The position numbers and the translations under genes are program-made. From Atherix ibis (lineage: Eukaryota > Arthropoda > Insecta > Diptera > Athericidae), in the NCBI GenBank assembly GCA_958298945.1, contig OY282610.1:49111667-49175666 (forward strand): a DNA stretch of 64,000 nt. Direction: 5' to 3'. Below, piece after piece: positions 13,430-28,700 of this stretch; position 1 is the stretch's first letter; the number at the start of each line of letters is the position of its first letter. The notes below the pieces were generated by a model that saw only the letters and a list, made by a program, of their open reading frames with translations, made no database searches and had not been told where the DNA came from.

Positions 13430-14010
13430 AGGAATACATGCCATTTTACAATAATATTAATTTTATTATTAATAACATGGAACATATCATTGATAATAAC
13501 ATGGATTTTTTATTAATGACATAAATTTAATGATTAATAATATGAATTTTACTTTTAATACGATTTTAATTTTTTGTTATTAATAATTTATTTAACATTC
13601 ATTTGATTATAAATAACATAGATTTAAAAACATAAATTTATTCATATATTGTATAACATGGATGTTATCATTAATAACATGCATTTTTTATTAATAACAT
13701 GGAATCTATCGTTAAAAATATTGGTTTTTTTTTTATTAATAACACGAACTTAATTATCAATGATATTTTTTTATTAATAACATACGTAGATAAAAAACAT
13801 TGACATTATTACTAAAAAAATGGTAATAAAATGGATTTAATTATAAATGGTACGAATTTTATTGTTAACAACATGGATTTTACTACCAATATAATATGAA
13901 TTTAACTATTATCAATAATAAAATGCATGTTATTAATAATTTAATCAACTTTTTAATTGATATTAATTCAATAACATAAATTTTATCAATAATAACATGG
14001 AATTTCATTT
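13430..14010. repeat. Degenerate tandem array of TTATTAATAACATGGATTTT-like units
   Basis: The motif 'ATTAATAACATGGATTTT' recurs roughly every 30-45 bp across this stretch, with many substitutions and small indels. Recognisable copies start near 13466, 13492, 13672, 13694, 13787, 13870 and 13994. This looks like an old, strongly diverged minisatellite or satellite remnant rather than a random AT-rich stretch, because the GC-containing word ACATGG is kept. No coding potential is seen. Confidence 0.6.
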
Positions 14011-14230
14011 ATAAATAGATGAAAGTGTTGAATTGGAAGATTTCGTTACAAAATCAGAATATCTAAAATTATTTGATTAAGTAGGCCCAAACCTGATTCG
14101 CACTGTTATTAAAATATCATGCAGAGTGGATTCAAGCAAAAATATCACAATCATTAGAACTCGTGTGTTCCAATTCGAAAATATTGAAAATTAATTTAAT
14201 TAGCTCCTACCGAGTGAAATGGAATATAAA

Positions 14231-14313
14231 TAATTACCACCACTAATTTAAGTAATATTTAATCCAGTCCACTTTGATTGGATTAAAAATTACTTAAATT
14301 AGTGTTGGTAATT
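14231..14313. repeat. Imperfect 35-bp hairpin (MITE-like)
   Basis: The left arm starts TAATTACCACCACTAATTTA and the right arm ends TAAATTAGTGTTGGTAATT. The arms of about 35 bp pair with a few mismatches around an 11-bp spacer. Such a short fold-back unit fits a miniature inverted-repeat element or an old inverted duplication. No flanking duplication could be fixed by eye. Confidence 0.55.
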
Positions 14314-15993
14314 GTATTAATGGAAAATTTTGATATTATAGTATTTTTTTTACCTCATATTTTTATTATGAGTCGATCATTTTACGAGTAATAAATTGAA
14401 TATGCTTCACACAAATAATATACATAAATACATACATTTTAATGAGTATTAAGCCTATAATATTGTTTATTTATTTTTTATTTTCAATTGTAAAAAAAAA
14501 AATTTAAAAAAAATTACACTTTTCATTTTATGGGACTTTTTTTGTTATTTTTGTTTGTTTTTTGTTTGTTTGTGTTAATGAAAAAAATACTATTGAAAAA
14601 TGTTGAGAGCCACTGGTGTGCGCTATCATCTGATAAGGGGGAAGCACATTTGTAGTTCGATGACAATTGCCCTTCAGAAATTGTGTTCGAATGTAAATAA
14701 GTTTTTTTGTGTTGAGTTTTCTCTTCCCCTTTTTCTGTCTATTTAATTCCCTTTTTCTATGTCGCTTTCTCTTTTTATCGCATTCTTTTTAAGTCGTTAG
14801 TTATTTTTTATCTTTTTTCCCAACAAGAATTCGCATATTTTGCTGATAAAACAAGACCGCCGCCACAAACATTTTATACACCGACGATCGGCCAATGACG
14901 GAACTATGCGATTAGCAACTGTAGAAAATATGCTAAAAAAATTGTTTTCTTTATTTTTTAATATTTATGTACATATGATATAGAATATTTGATTTAGTTA
15001 AATATTTATTTTTTCTATATTAGCCTGTTTTTTTAAATTTTTTTATTTATAGAAAATTTACAATTTAAAAAAAAATAATAAGAAAAGTAAGACTATTAAT
15101 AATTAATTGAGCAGCTAAAAAAGTACAAATTTTTTTCTTCTAATTCGTTAAATAAAATTTGGAAGACAATACAGATAAAAACAATCAAAGTGATTAACTA
15201 ATTAACTGAAATAAAAAACATAGTAGTTAGAGTAGTAGTATTAGTGATATAAGTAATGGTTCTATTAATGGGAGACGAAGGAGAATAAAGCACATGAAGA
15301 AGAGAGAAAATAATTGTATGGGTACGTGTATGTGCATACCTTACCTAAATAAACAGAAACTCATCTAATAGCCGTTTTTAGTGCGTTACAGTGTTCTTAT
15401 TATTATTATTATTAATATTTATTAATATTCATTGTTGTTATTATTGTGACATATTTTACTAGTGTTGTTATTATATATTAATTGTTGAAATCCAGTCCGT
15501 TATTTTAATATTGATACTATTAATATTATTAATATTATTATTATAAATATGGTTATTATTATTTAAAAATTTATGGGAAGTTGTATCTATATATTGTATA
15601 AAGCAGCAACTAATATCCAAAAAAGATACAAATTCAGTGAAGAAATTGATAATAATAAATATATTCAATTTATTTAATTAATTTTAATTCAATTTTCTTT
15701 TTGTCTCTTCAATTTACAGACAGTCTCTGCTCTCTCTTTCGATATTTTCCTGATTTTCTATATTTATAAATTGGGTGAAAAAATTTTTTTTAAATTAAAT
15801 TAAGCAAAAATACATTATTTCAATTAATTGTCCAGTTGTGGTATATGTAAGAAAGAAAAATAAAATCAATTAAAAACAATTTTTAAACAAATATCAATAA
15901 AGTTAAAAGAATAGAAAAATCATTATTTGTTTATTATTATTATTTGTTTTTTTTTTGTTAAATATCGATTGTGTTATATGAATAAATTGTAAA
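14314..15993. other. 5' flank of MAPk-Ak2, AT-rich
   Basis: No coding exon is seen upstream of the MAPk-Ak2 start codon. The segment holds poly-A/T runs, TTA repeats around 15400-15545, and pyrimidine-rich stretches. Some of it must be promoter and 5' untranslated sequence, but no transcription start could be placed. Confidence 0.4.
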
Positions 15994-19163
<3,170 letters not shown>

Positions 19164-22100
19164 AGAAGATGAAGAGATAACAGATAACATGGATAAATTT
19201 ATTAACGTTGCTATGTTATAAAAAAAGGAAACTCTTGCTTAGATTAGGTGGAAAAATGGATATAGAATGAGTACGGAAAACGATAAAGTTATACTAGAAA
19301 AATATACATTAATTATAAAAATAAATAGGAAAAACATAACAAATAATAAAATTTGATGTATGGGAAATTAGGGAGGGAGGGGATTTTCTGGGATTAATTT
19401 GTTTCGCTTGATTTTCTTTAGGTGATGACAAAGAAGCAATATGTAATTTTGGCAATGATTTGATTTCTTTCCAACAGAAAAGTACAAACGAAAGAATAAA
19501 AATGAAATATCAAAAAGATATAAAGAGAAAAATCTTAAAACTGAGTGACAGATAGACGACGAAAGCAAGTATTAATAAAAAAAAGAGAATAGAGCCTATA
19601 AAGAAGGGGACAAAAATAACATGTATTCTCGCACGGCCTAATTATATCCAATTTTAATGTAAAAAAATTAAGAAGATAATTTATAGATTTTGAGTGAAAA
19701 AACAATAATTTTTAAATTTTAATAAATATAATATTGTACATAATAGGAACAACATTAAGAAATTTAAAAAATCTGGAAAGAAATGAAAACTATCAGACAC
19801 TAAAAATTATATAATTAAGAACCACTCGAAAATATTCAAAAATCATAACTAATTTCACTACCATTAGTGAGATGCGAAATATCGATTTTCCTGTTACGTT
19901 TCCTTACAATATATAAAAAAACAAGAGATTATTAATGAATAAGAAATTAATAATTAGCCAATAATGTATAATTTTTATTAATGACAAAAAAAAGCAAACA
20001 AACAAAACAAAAAAATATAAATGGTCACATAATGATTGATTTGTGTGTGTGAGTGCGTGCGTATGTGTGTGCATTGAGCCAGTATTTATTAAGTGAAATA
20101 TTTTAAAATTTATTTTCTATTGAAAATTTTTATTGTTGTTAGTTTTAATTATACTATTGTATATTCAACTGTTCTTATAAATTAGATAAATATTTCTATT
20201 TTTTGCCAATATTCTTAAACAAACAAACAAATTTTTTTTAGTGCTATTGTTCGTTTTTATGCTTAAGGTGTTTTGGGAATTTTTTAATTTTTACTATTTC
20301 GTTACATCATTTTTTAATTGAATAGCATTATAATGGCTTTATTAGAAAAAAAAACAAATATCACCGAATATTTAAAAACAAAATATTCATTAAATAATGT
20401 TTTTGTTAAATTTTTTTTATTTCTTGCCAATTCAAAAAAAAATTGTTTTGACACAAAATAAAAACTGTATTTTTACTGTTTTTTTATTTAAAAAGGCAAT
20501 ACTTTTCGCCAAAATTATTTGTTGTATCAAAGAAAGTTTCTTGAAATCGAGATAGTAAGTAGATATGCGCTTTTATCTGTGCATATTATATTTCAATCAT
20601 AAATACAAATCGTATTTTGTACCAACAATTTCACATCCATTTAAGTTAGGATGTAAAACTGGTAACATATATTTTTTGGAAGTTTGTTAAAAATAAAGCG
20701 ATAATTTTTTATTTCATTAGCGACTTTTTCCTATCCATAATTTTGAAGGGATATATATGGCGAAAAATTATTGTTTATTATTCATAAAGTTTACACAACT
20801 TATTATTTGTACAAGATCGCAAGCATAAAATTTTAACTATTTAAATCTAAAAATTTAACAACAAATGCAATTCAAATGACATTAGATATTATTAAAAACT
20901 AAACTAATTTTTTACATGTGAATTTGTTTGAGTTCCTCTTTTATAAAGAAAATAATTGTACTATTAGATCAACTGAAGCTTATTCATTGAATAAATATAA
21001 AAAAAAAATCAATACTCTGACAGCACTTTTGTTAGTCACTAAGCTTGTTTAGAATATTTACATATGAAATAAATATAAAATATTTATGTAATTTAAATGA
21101 AGCGAAGCCAAATTACGTGAAACAAACATTTACCAGAAAAATATCTGATAAAATTTGATGTAGAAAGTTTTAAAATATAAAGTGATTTTCGACGTTTTAA
21201 AATATAGCCTTTAATTTAGGAAACTATTAGATAATGACGGCGGAAAAGAAATGAGTAGCTCCACTTATGAGGCTCGATCACTTAGTTTTTTTAACGTTAA
21301 CAATTTAACAAACATTTTTTCTCAAAATACTTAAATTCTTTAAAAAATTTCCTGTCGCAGATATTTTTTTAAAATGACCAGAACGTGTTGACCGAAAATC
21401 TAGAAATAAGCATGCTGCAGAGAATTTCGCTTGATGCTTAAATCCTATTAGATCATTTCCACCAGATAATTTTGAATAAAAAATTTACACCAGAATAAAG
21501 TTAATTAATAAATTGACAAAAATACATCACTGAAAATAAAGTTAATGTGATTTTTAATTGCAAATTAATTTTTATTCCATATCTTAATAATTTTTCCATA
21601 TTTTAATAATTTTTCCATATTTAATTTTGTTCATTTCGCTTTGCATGTTCTTTTTCAATATTTATTTATTTTTTCTGTTTTTTTTTAGTTTTTCCTATTT
21701 TTTATTTGCACTATTTTCTTTTTTTGTTTCTAAAACTGAAGTTAATTTTTATTAAGTAAACAAATAGTAAAAAAGAATAATTAGACTACGTATGCATATT
21801 GAATGTTGTAAGGTTGTGTGAAAAAGAAAAGTAGAAAGGATAAAAAGCAACAGAAATTATGAAAAATGTTAAACCATTATTGTTTATAGCGCTCCTTTCT
21901 ATTATACAAAAAAGAAAAAGGAAATTAAAAAAAATAAAAATGAAATTATATGTAAAAGTAAATTTAAAGCGAACAATTATTTTCATATCCATATATACAC
22001 GTATACATACAAATATTTTTTTAAAAGTAATTAAAACATTTTTCTCAATGTAGAGGCACGTGTGTACTTCAAGCAAAATACAATATAATTAATCGCAAAA

Positions 22101-22851
22101 TATACTAAAAACAGGCTGAATAAAAAACAAAAAAAAAACTATTTTTAAAAATAGATAACAATAAGTGTGAGAAACGATGATCTGTTATTTACTATTAACT
22201 TATTTATTGAACAATTAATTCGTAATGAGAAAAAAATCGAGTTACAATATGTCCATATTATGTAATTATTATTAATGTTAAAAGCGAAAATAATAAGTAA
22301 TGGATGGTAAACGAATATATGAAGAAAAAACAACCGAACATTACTGTCCTAAAAATGTACACAATAAAATTTTAACTACCGCAGACAATATTTGTATTTT
22401 CATCATCGAGCTGATTTTTGTTAACTGTTCGGAAATTTTGTTGTGTTTGAAGATGAAAGGTTTTTTTGTTAATATTGAAATTCCAATAAATATTTATTAA
22501 ACAATATCGTAATTGAGTTTATATTGCTTTATTCATGAGCTGCAGTTTATTTATTCGTTATTCAAAACAAAAGTAGATCATTATGAATTCTAACTTGAAC
22601 CACATTTTAATTCATAGACCAATAGTTATCAATTATCGTTTCTAGGACAAAATAGCTAGTATGTAGGGTTTTAAACAAAATCCAATAAAATACCCTGTTT
22701 AATAGTTCAAAAGTTAAATAAACTTAAATAAATGTATTGGGTATTATCGTCGTTAATCAGTATGCAATGAAATATGCTAAGTGTTCATTAATTTTTCAAT
22801 TCCGAACGCATGAGCCTATCAAAGAAAACTACTACTGAACTGTGATAGTAA
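19164..22851. other. 3' flank of MAPk-Ak2 and AT-rich sequence
   Basis: The first several hundred bases are probably the MAPk-Ak2 3' untranslated region. An AATAAA near 19722 is one candidate polyadenylation signal, but several AATAAA-like words occur in this AT-rich stretch. Beyond that I see only poly-A/T tracts and a CA/GT-rich patch near 20041-20075. The short open frames are compositional artefacts. Confidence 0.45.
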
Positions 22852-23620
22852 AGGGTTTTCCAAAAGGAGTGATATGATTTAAAAAAAAAAAAAAACACTA
22901 ATTGTTAAGGAAATTCAAATGTTTTTCATTTAATGTGAAGTAAAATCGATACAATTAAGTTCCACGACCTCTTTGCAGGAACGAATTCGATGAACCCAAT
23001 TTTCGAACACTTATTCCACTAAATCAAGTAGTATGTCATGAATAGCACGTTCAATATTGACTTCTGAAGCTTGAAGAGATTCTGGTTTATTGCTAAAGAT
23101 CAATGACTTCAAATAACCCCACAAGAAATAGTCTAATGGTGTTAAATCACAACTTCTTGGAGGCCATTCAATGTCACAATTTCTTGAAATAATCGAATCT
23201 CCAAACTTTTCTCGCAATAATTCGGTTGTTGCACGTGCTGTGTGGCACGTAGCCCCGTCTTGTTGGAGCCAGATGTTGTCAAGATCAACTTCTTCCAATT
23301 TCGGCCATAAAAAGTTAGTTATCATCGATCTATACCGCTCTCCATTGAAAGTAACGGTGTTACCAGCTTCATTTCGAAAGAAGTACGGACCGATAATTCC
23401 ACCAGACCAAAAACCACACCAAACTGTCAATTTAGGTGAATGTAATGGGTGTTTATGAATAATTTGTGGATTTTCTTCGCACCAGAATTAACAGTTTTGT
23501 TTATTTACCGCACCACTAAGATGAAAGTGAGCGCACGAAAAGTTGCAATTGAAGAACGATTATTTTGATAATAAAATTGAATAATTTGTAAACGTTGTTC
23601 TTACGTATATCTCTCCATGA
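22852..23620 (-). mobile_element. DD41D mariner, 5' deleted, catalytic core still open
   Basis: The left end has the terminal repeat AGGGTTTTCCAAAAGGAGTG next to TA, the same as at the window start. A - strand open frame at 23011-23430 (139 codons) covers the catalytic core: [17 protein letters not shown], then QQDGATCHTA with the second aspartate, then WPPRSCDLTPLDYFLWG with the third. I count 41 residues between those two aspartates, the spacing reported for the rosa type of mariner. The first aspartate and most of the DNA-binding half are deleted. The right end does not reach its terminal repeat. It breaks off soon after ATATCTCTCCATGAT near 23617. Confidence 0.8.
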
Positions 23621-24480
23621 TATACGTTGTTCTTGTTCTTGCTACTATCACAGTTCAGTAGTAATTTTCCTCGATCGACCGTCTACAATTTTAAGCGAGT
23701 ACACCATTATTCGAGCATATCACCATAGTTTGTTCGTTTCGAACATGCTCGATCGAAGAAAAGGTTTTCCTTCTTCCTCAGACATAAATCAAGTATACGT
23801 GTATATCTGCAGAAAGGAGAACAGCTTCTCCCCGAACGATCATTTTCAAGACAAAGAAAAAATGGAGATTTTCTCGAATGGCGTAATCGCTTCAAATTGT
23901 AGATGCTCGATCATTTTGGACAATAAGGTCAAACTCTTCGTTTTGTGTGAAGCAGAACGTAAGTGCATGAAATAATTGTGGGTTTATTTTTATAATTTGT
24001 GGTGTTTGGCGGGCACTCACCCACGTACTACGTACTGCAGGTCTTTGTTGTCATCGCTTTCGCTGCAGTCGTTTATCATCAGCCACATTGCTGCATATAT
24101 ATTTCAATTCTATTTGTTATTTTCTTTAATTTGTTCGAATATTTTTTTTACCCTTAAAAACACAAAATTGAAAACAACGAAAACGAAACAAATGACAAAT
24201 GGATAAAGAAAAATATCGTGACTCGAATAAATTCTGACTGGATAAACTTTTGATCGAGCTCACGTGTAATCACTACTCAAATATTATGCGAAAATTGAGT
24301 CCGTGATCGAGACATTTTCATTTCTCCCCTTAAGAAGTCAAATAAAAATGTTCGAGCTGTAGCGGCAATAATTCGTACATTCCTCGAATGGTGTTATCGA
24401 TGTTAAAAAGTCGTTTAATTCGACGAATTTGAGACGAACATTTGGGTCGAATAATTCAAGCATTTCTCAAATGTCTAGTA
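23621..24480. other. Unassigned sequence between two mariner remnants
   Basis: No gene recognised. The segment is less AT-rich than its surroundings and has repeated TCGA and CGAA words (for example around 23660-23760 and 23870-23930). Reading frames of 62-126 codons cross it on both strands, but none shows a domain, and the longest begins in mariner sequence. It could be an old unrecognised repeat. Confidence 0.3.
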
Positions 24481-25320
24481 GTAGAATCAAAATTCCAATA
24501 CCACTGCTAGCAGAGTGAAACTTATTTTATTTAATGCTATGCGAACATAGAAACATAAAACCCAGGCAGTTTCATTTGTGTGTAAATAGCTCGTAAAAGT
24601 TGGATAAACGACAGGTTGAATCCATTTTTTAAGAAACAATGTAAATCGATCTTTTTCCGATAATTTTTGATGACTTTTTCGCATATTTCAGGATGCAATT
24701 CGGTTATTACTTGACGGATATTGGTTATTAAATGCACTCAAGTTTGAAGATTGGCTCTGTCAATACGAACTTGCATTTATTTTGGCGTCAAAACAAAAGT
24801 CCAACAATGTCAAATCGCATGATATTGGAGTCCAATTGATATCACAAAATCTCTAAATTATCCGGCCTAGAAACATTTGGCGCAATTAAGCCTAAATTTG
24901 TTGTGTTGTGTGGTTTGTGTCACCGTTTTACTTAAAGATTTTAATCTAGACCATATGTGTTAAACCAAATTCGGGCCAAAAAAAATCGGCTATCATACGG
25001 CCATAGCGCTCAGAATTGCCAGAAACGGTTTCTTCTTAATCATTTTCAAAGAAATACGAACCAATGAGTTCTTCAGACCAAAATGCATACCAGACAGTAA
25101 CGTTTCTGAGTGAAAATGATCCTTATCGCTAAAGAAAATAGTCTATTTTTTGTATCACTTTTGTAGAAGGTCTTTAAAATTTTAACGCATCATTCGGTGA
25201 CTAAGCGATCCATAATGAAATATGGCAAACTAAACAAATGCTACCTTGATGACATATATATTTGACAGCTGTCAAATGTCAGGGCTGTACTTTCCAAACT
25301 ACGAAATGGATAGCCCGATA
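24480..25320 (-). mobile_element. Decayed DD41D mariner remnant
   Basis: The - strand frame at 24640-24737 reads a typical DD41D C-terminal tail (NIRQVITELHPEICEKVIKN). The region further upstream on that strand has words for the catalytic part, broken by stops. Near the element's 5' side is the palindrome TTTGACAGCTGTCAAA (25261-25276), also seen in the copy at 38150. The terminal repeats are no longer clear, so both borders are approximate. Confidence 0.6.
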
Positions 25321-25753
25321 ATTAAATGATCTAATTTGTTGTACGTATTTGGGAAGGAAGAATTCCATAATATACACTTTTGTGTATGTGTTTTTTTTCA
25401 AATCGCACATCTTTATGGGACATACTATATTTTAAAAATTTCTGATTTATTACTTGTAATATTAGCTATTTTAAATTATTTCTTCCATTCTAAAAGAAAA
25501 AGAACTAAAAACATTTATGTACATAAATTTACATATACATACATCTCAAGATATATTTTTAAATTACAGTAAATATATATTTTTGGATTATCAAAATAAG
25601 ATTAACAATGATCAAATAAATAACATTACAAAATATAATAATAGATAAATAAGTACTACTCATCGTGCAATTAAATTGAATTTCTTATCATAAATTTTGG
25701 TAAACGAATTGGCGATTGTCTTCAATGGAAAACATTTAGGTACTCTCGTAAGT

Positions 25754-28700
25754 CTAGTGAATTTGATCGCCCATAGCACCTCTATCACAGCCGATAATAT
25801 GTTTATTAGTATCAGTCACGTTACCATTCAGATTTTCATCATTTGTTGCGGCAGCTTTTAGTTCTTCCCGACTCAAATACGCTACTATTGCAGCTCCAAA
25901 CGTGTCTCCCACCACATTTATCATAGTTCGAAACCGATCTCTGAAAAAGTTAATTTTATATCCGTACTAAATTATTACAGAGGTTCTCTTTTATCATTTT
26001 ATCCTTACAAAAGCCAATCTACTGCTAGTATCAAAGACACATCTTCGGCGGGAAGTCCTACTGTTTCTAAAACCATCACCATTGTGACAAGTCCAGCTTG
26101 AGGTATTCCAGCTGCACCTATGCTAGCTGCAGTTGCTGTTAAGCTATAAAATGTAACAATAACAATTTAAATAAATAGCAATAAATTACGTTACCTAGGA
26201 GAAATTTACTAACAAAATAAAATTATGCTTATTTCATCCTTTTTAACTTTTAGCGATTTCATTAAAATTCGAGATTTTGAGGAGTTGCTACCACCTCTCT
26301 TTTAGTATGTAGGAGTATACTTTCTCTCGTGTAATGATTATAAAGTTAAGCACCCTTAATAGCGCTGCTGCGCTACTAACCATTAGAGAAATATACTTCA
26401 ATATGTACTATTCTGTACAAAATATCTTCCACCCTAACTCCAACATACTGTACAACATCTCCTTCTAAATGACCTCATATCCCTGACTACTTCATCACAA
26501 CTGTCGCCAGCCATAAATGCTAACTCATTTATAGAAACTCTTACAAGTCGGAATTACACTCAACACAAATATTATTTTCAAAAATCATCCTTCTCCAAAG
26601 CTCATTAATGGAATAATTAATTGGAACCTATTTAGAAGCAAACTAGACCAACTGATTAACCTTAAACAAAGTCTTAAAATAGACCAAGGGGTACATGATC
26701 TTACTACAGGAAACCAAGTCGATAACAAACTTATTCTTCAAATATACGGACTTTAATAAACTGAGAAACGAAAAGCTAGAGTGCAATAGCAAACCTACAT
26801 GCCTAGCCATAAACTAAAGTAACTAAAACAATAACTAACAATAATTTAACAACTTTCCAGTAAAAAAAGCTATCGGTTATGATCCCACCAATTTCCCAAT
26901 TAAAAAGCTCTAATTCTAAATTATATTCTTTATAGCATTCTCCGCTACTCTGGAAATTCTCCATCATTAAAATGATTCCCAAATTAGAAAAACCAGTAAA
27001 TTCTCTAAAGTATTATAGACATCTCAGTTTAGTACCAATCGATGGAAAAATCCTTGGAAAACTCATTCGAACACGTTTCATTCCATTCTTGAAGATACCA
27101 AAATTATCTTTGATGATAAATTTTATTTTCGATCACACCACTCCATAATCCATCGCGCAGTTGATGGCAATATGATAAGTCAAAGGTGTAGGCAATATCA
27201 ACAAAACGATATTTTTTCGTTATTAAGGATTCTTAAAAAAAGACATACAAGATTTTATTAACATTTGTTAATTAGATTAGTTTTGATAGCTATTAAAAGG
27301 AGATAAGGTTCGGGTTTTTTATTAATATGGAAAAAAGTGAATTTCTTAAAACTCTCTATTAATATCGATATGAATAATTCAGAAGTGGTTTACTGAATTC
27401 CGTTGTCGTCGTATATGCACAAGTGACGTTGAGCGCACAAGACATCCAATGTAGGTCACCAACATAAAAATTATTTATAAAATCCATGACGTTATTTAAA
27501 AAAATCCTCGAGTGAAAATGTATGATATCGTATATTTAGATGGCATAGAAAAGATAAAAAAAACGTTAAACTAACTGCATAGATTTTTACACATAAATAT
27601 TTTATTTTCTTGTCAAGGCCAGGTATTAATCATTTACACCTCGCGCTTTCTTGTTTTCAAACCATACATTTACCAACGTCAGTTCCAATACTGACTAATT
27701 CCGAAATATCTCCTATTAGAACTGGTGTTCGTCAAGGCAGTATTATTGATCCACTTATACTTCATCTTTATACCTCAGCATGCCAACTAATCCCAAAACT
27801 ATCATAGCCACCTATGCGGATAATACTACTGCTCTTGTTCCTATTCAAATATCCTGAAGAGTGAAAATAAAAGCAGAAAAGTACTCAGTATTAGTCCACC
27901 AAAAGGCAGTATCATTCCACCTGCGAATAAACCTTGGCAAACAGCTTATATGACACTCTCATGCGAGATTAAAAAGATTTAAACTATACAGGTGTTATCA
28001 AATACTACTTAGACTATTGGACCCCTGATCAAAGCTCACACTAAAGATCAAGCTTTTAATTTTCTATACAATTTTGAAACCGATCTGAACGTACGGCGTT
28101 TAACCCTCGAATTCAATTCCTTCAATCCAAAATCCTCCAAAAAATCATTGATCCTCTATTCTGTGTTCGTAACAAATTGATTGATCGTGACTTAAATGTT
28201 CCCTTTGTCCATAGCTTACGTGCTTCTCGTTATAATAAGTTTCATTCCCGATTATCCTATCACTATAATCTTCTTGTTAAAAAAACTCATCATTATTTCG
28301 TTTGCCATAAACACTCATAGGCGTTTTTTTTTCGTGGAATCTAACTATACGTATAATCATTGAGGTAGGAGCTAAGAAAGAGAATCGAAATTATTAAAAA
28401 GGCTTACACTGAGATCTATGGGACTAAAGTGTTTATAATAAACAACATTTTGAATTTTCATTCGAGGTCCTAATCTCAACAATATTTTGAGTAGTAATAA
28501 AAGTAAACTAATTTAAAATTAATAATATTAAAAAAATTTCGAAACTTAAACTCACCTGATTGCAACTATATCCCCAAAACTAAGTGGAATTCGTCGAATT
28601 TGCGCAATGAAAATTGCTGCAACCGCTTCGTATAATGCTGTACCGTCCATATTAATAGTGGCGCCAATCGGTAGCACAAATCGCGTTACTCTCGAGTCAA

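Noticed and set aside
23595..23975. 126-codon + strand frame
   Set aside because: It begins inside mariner sequence and runs through the inverted flank repeat. No domain is recognised.
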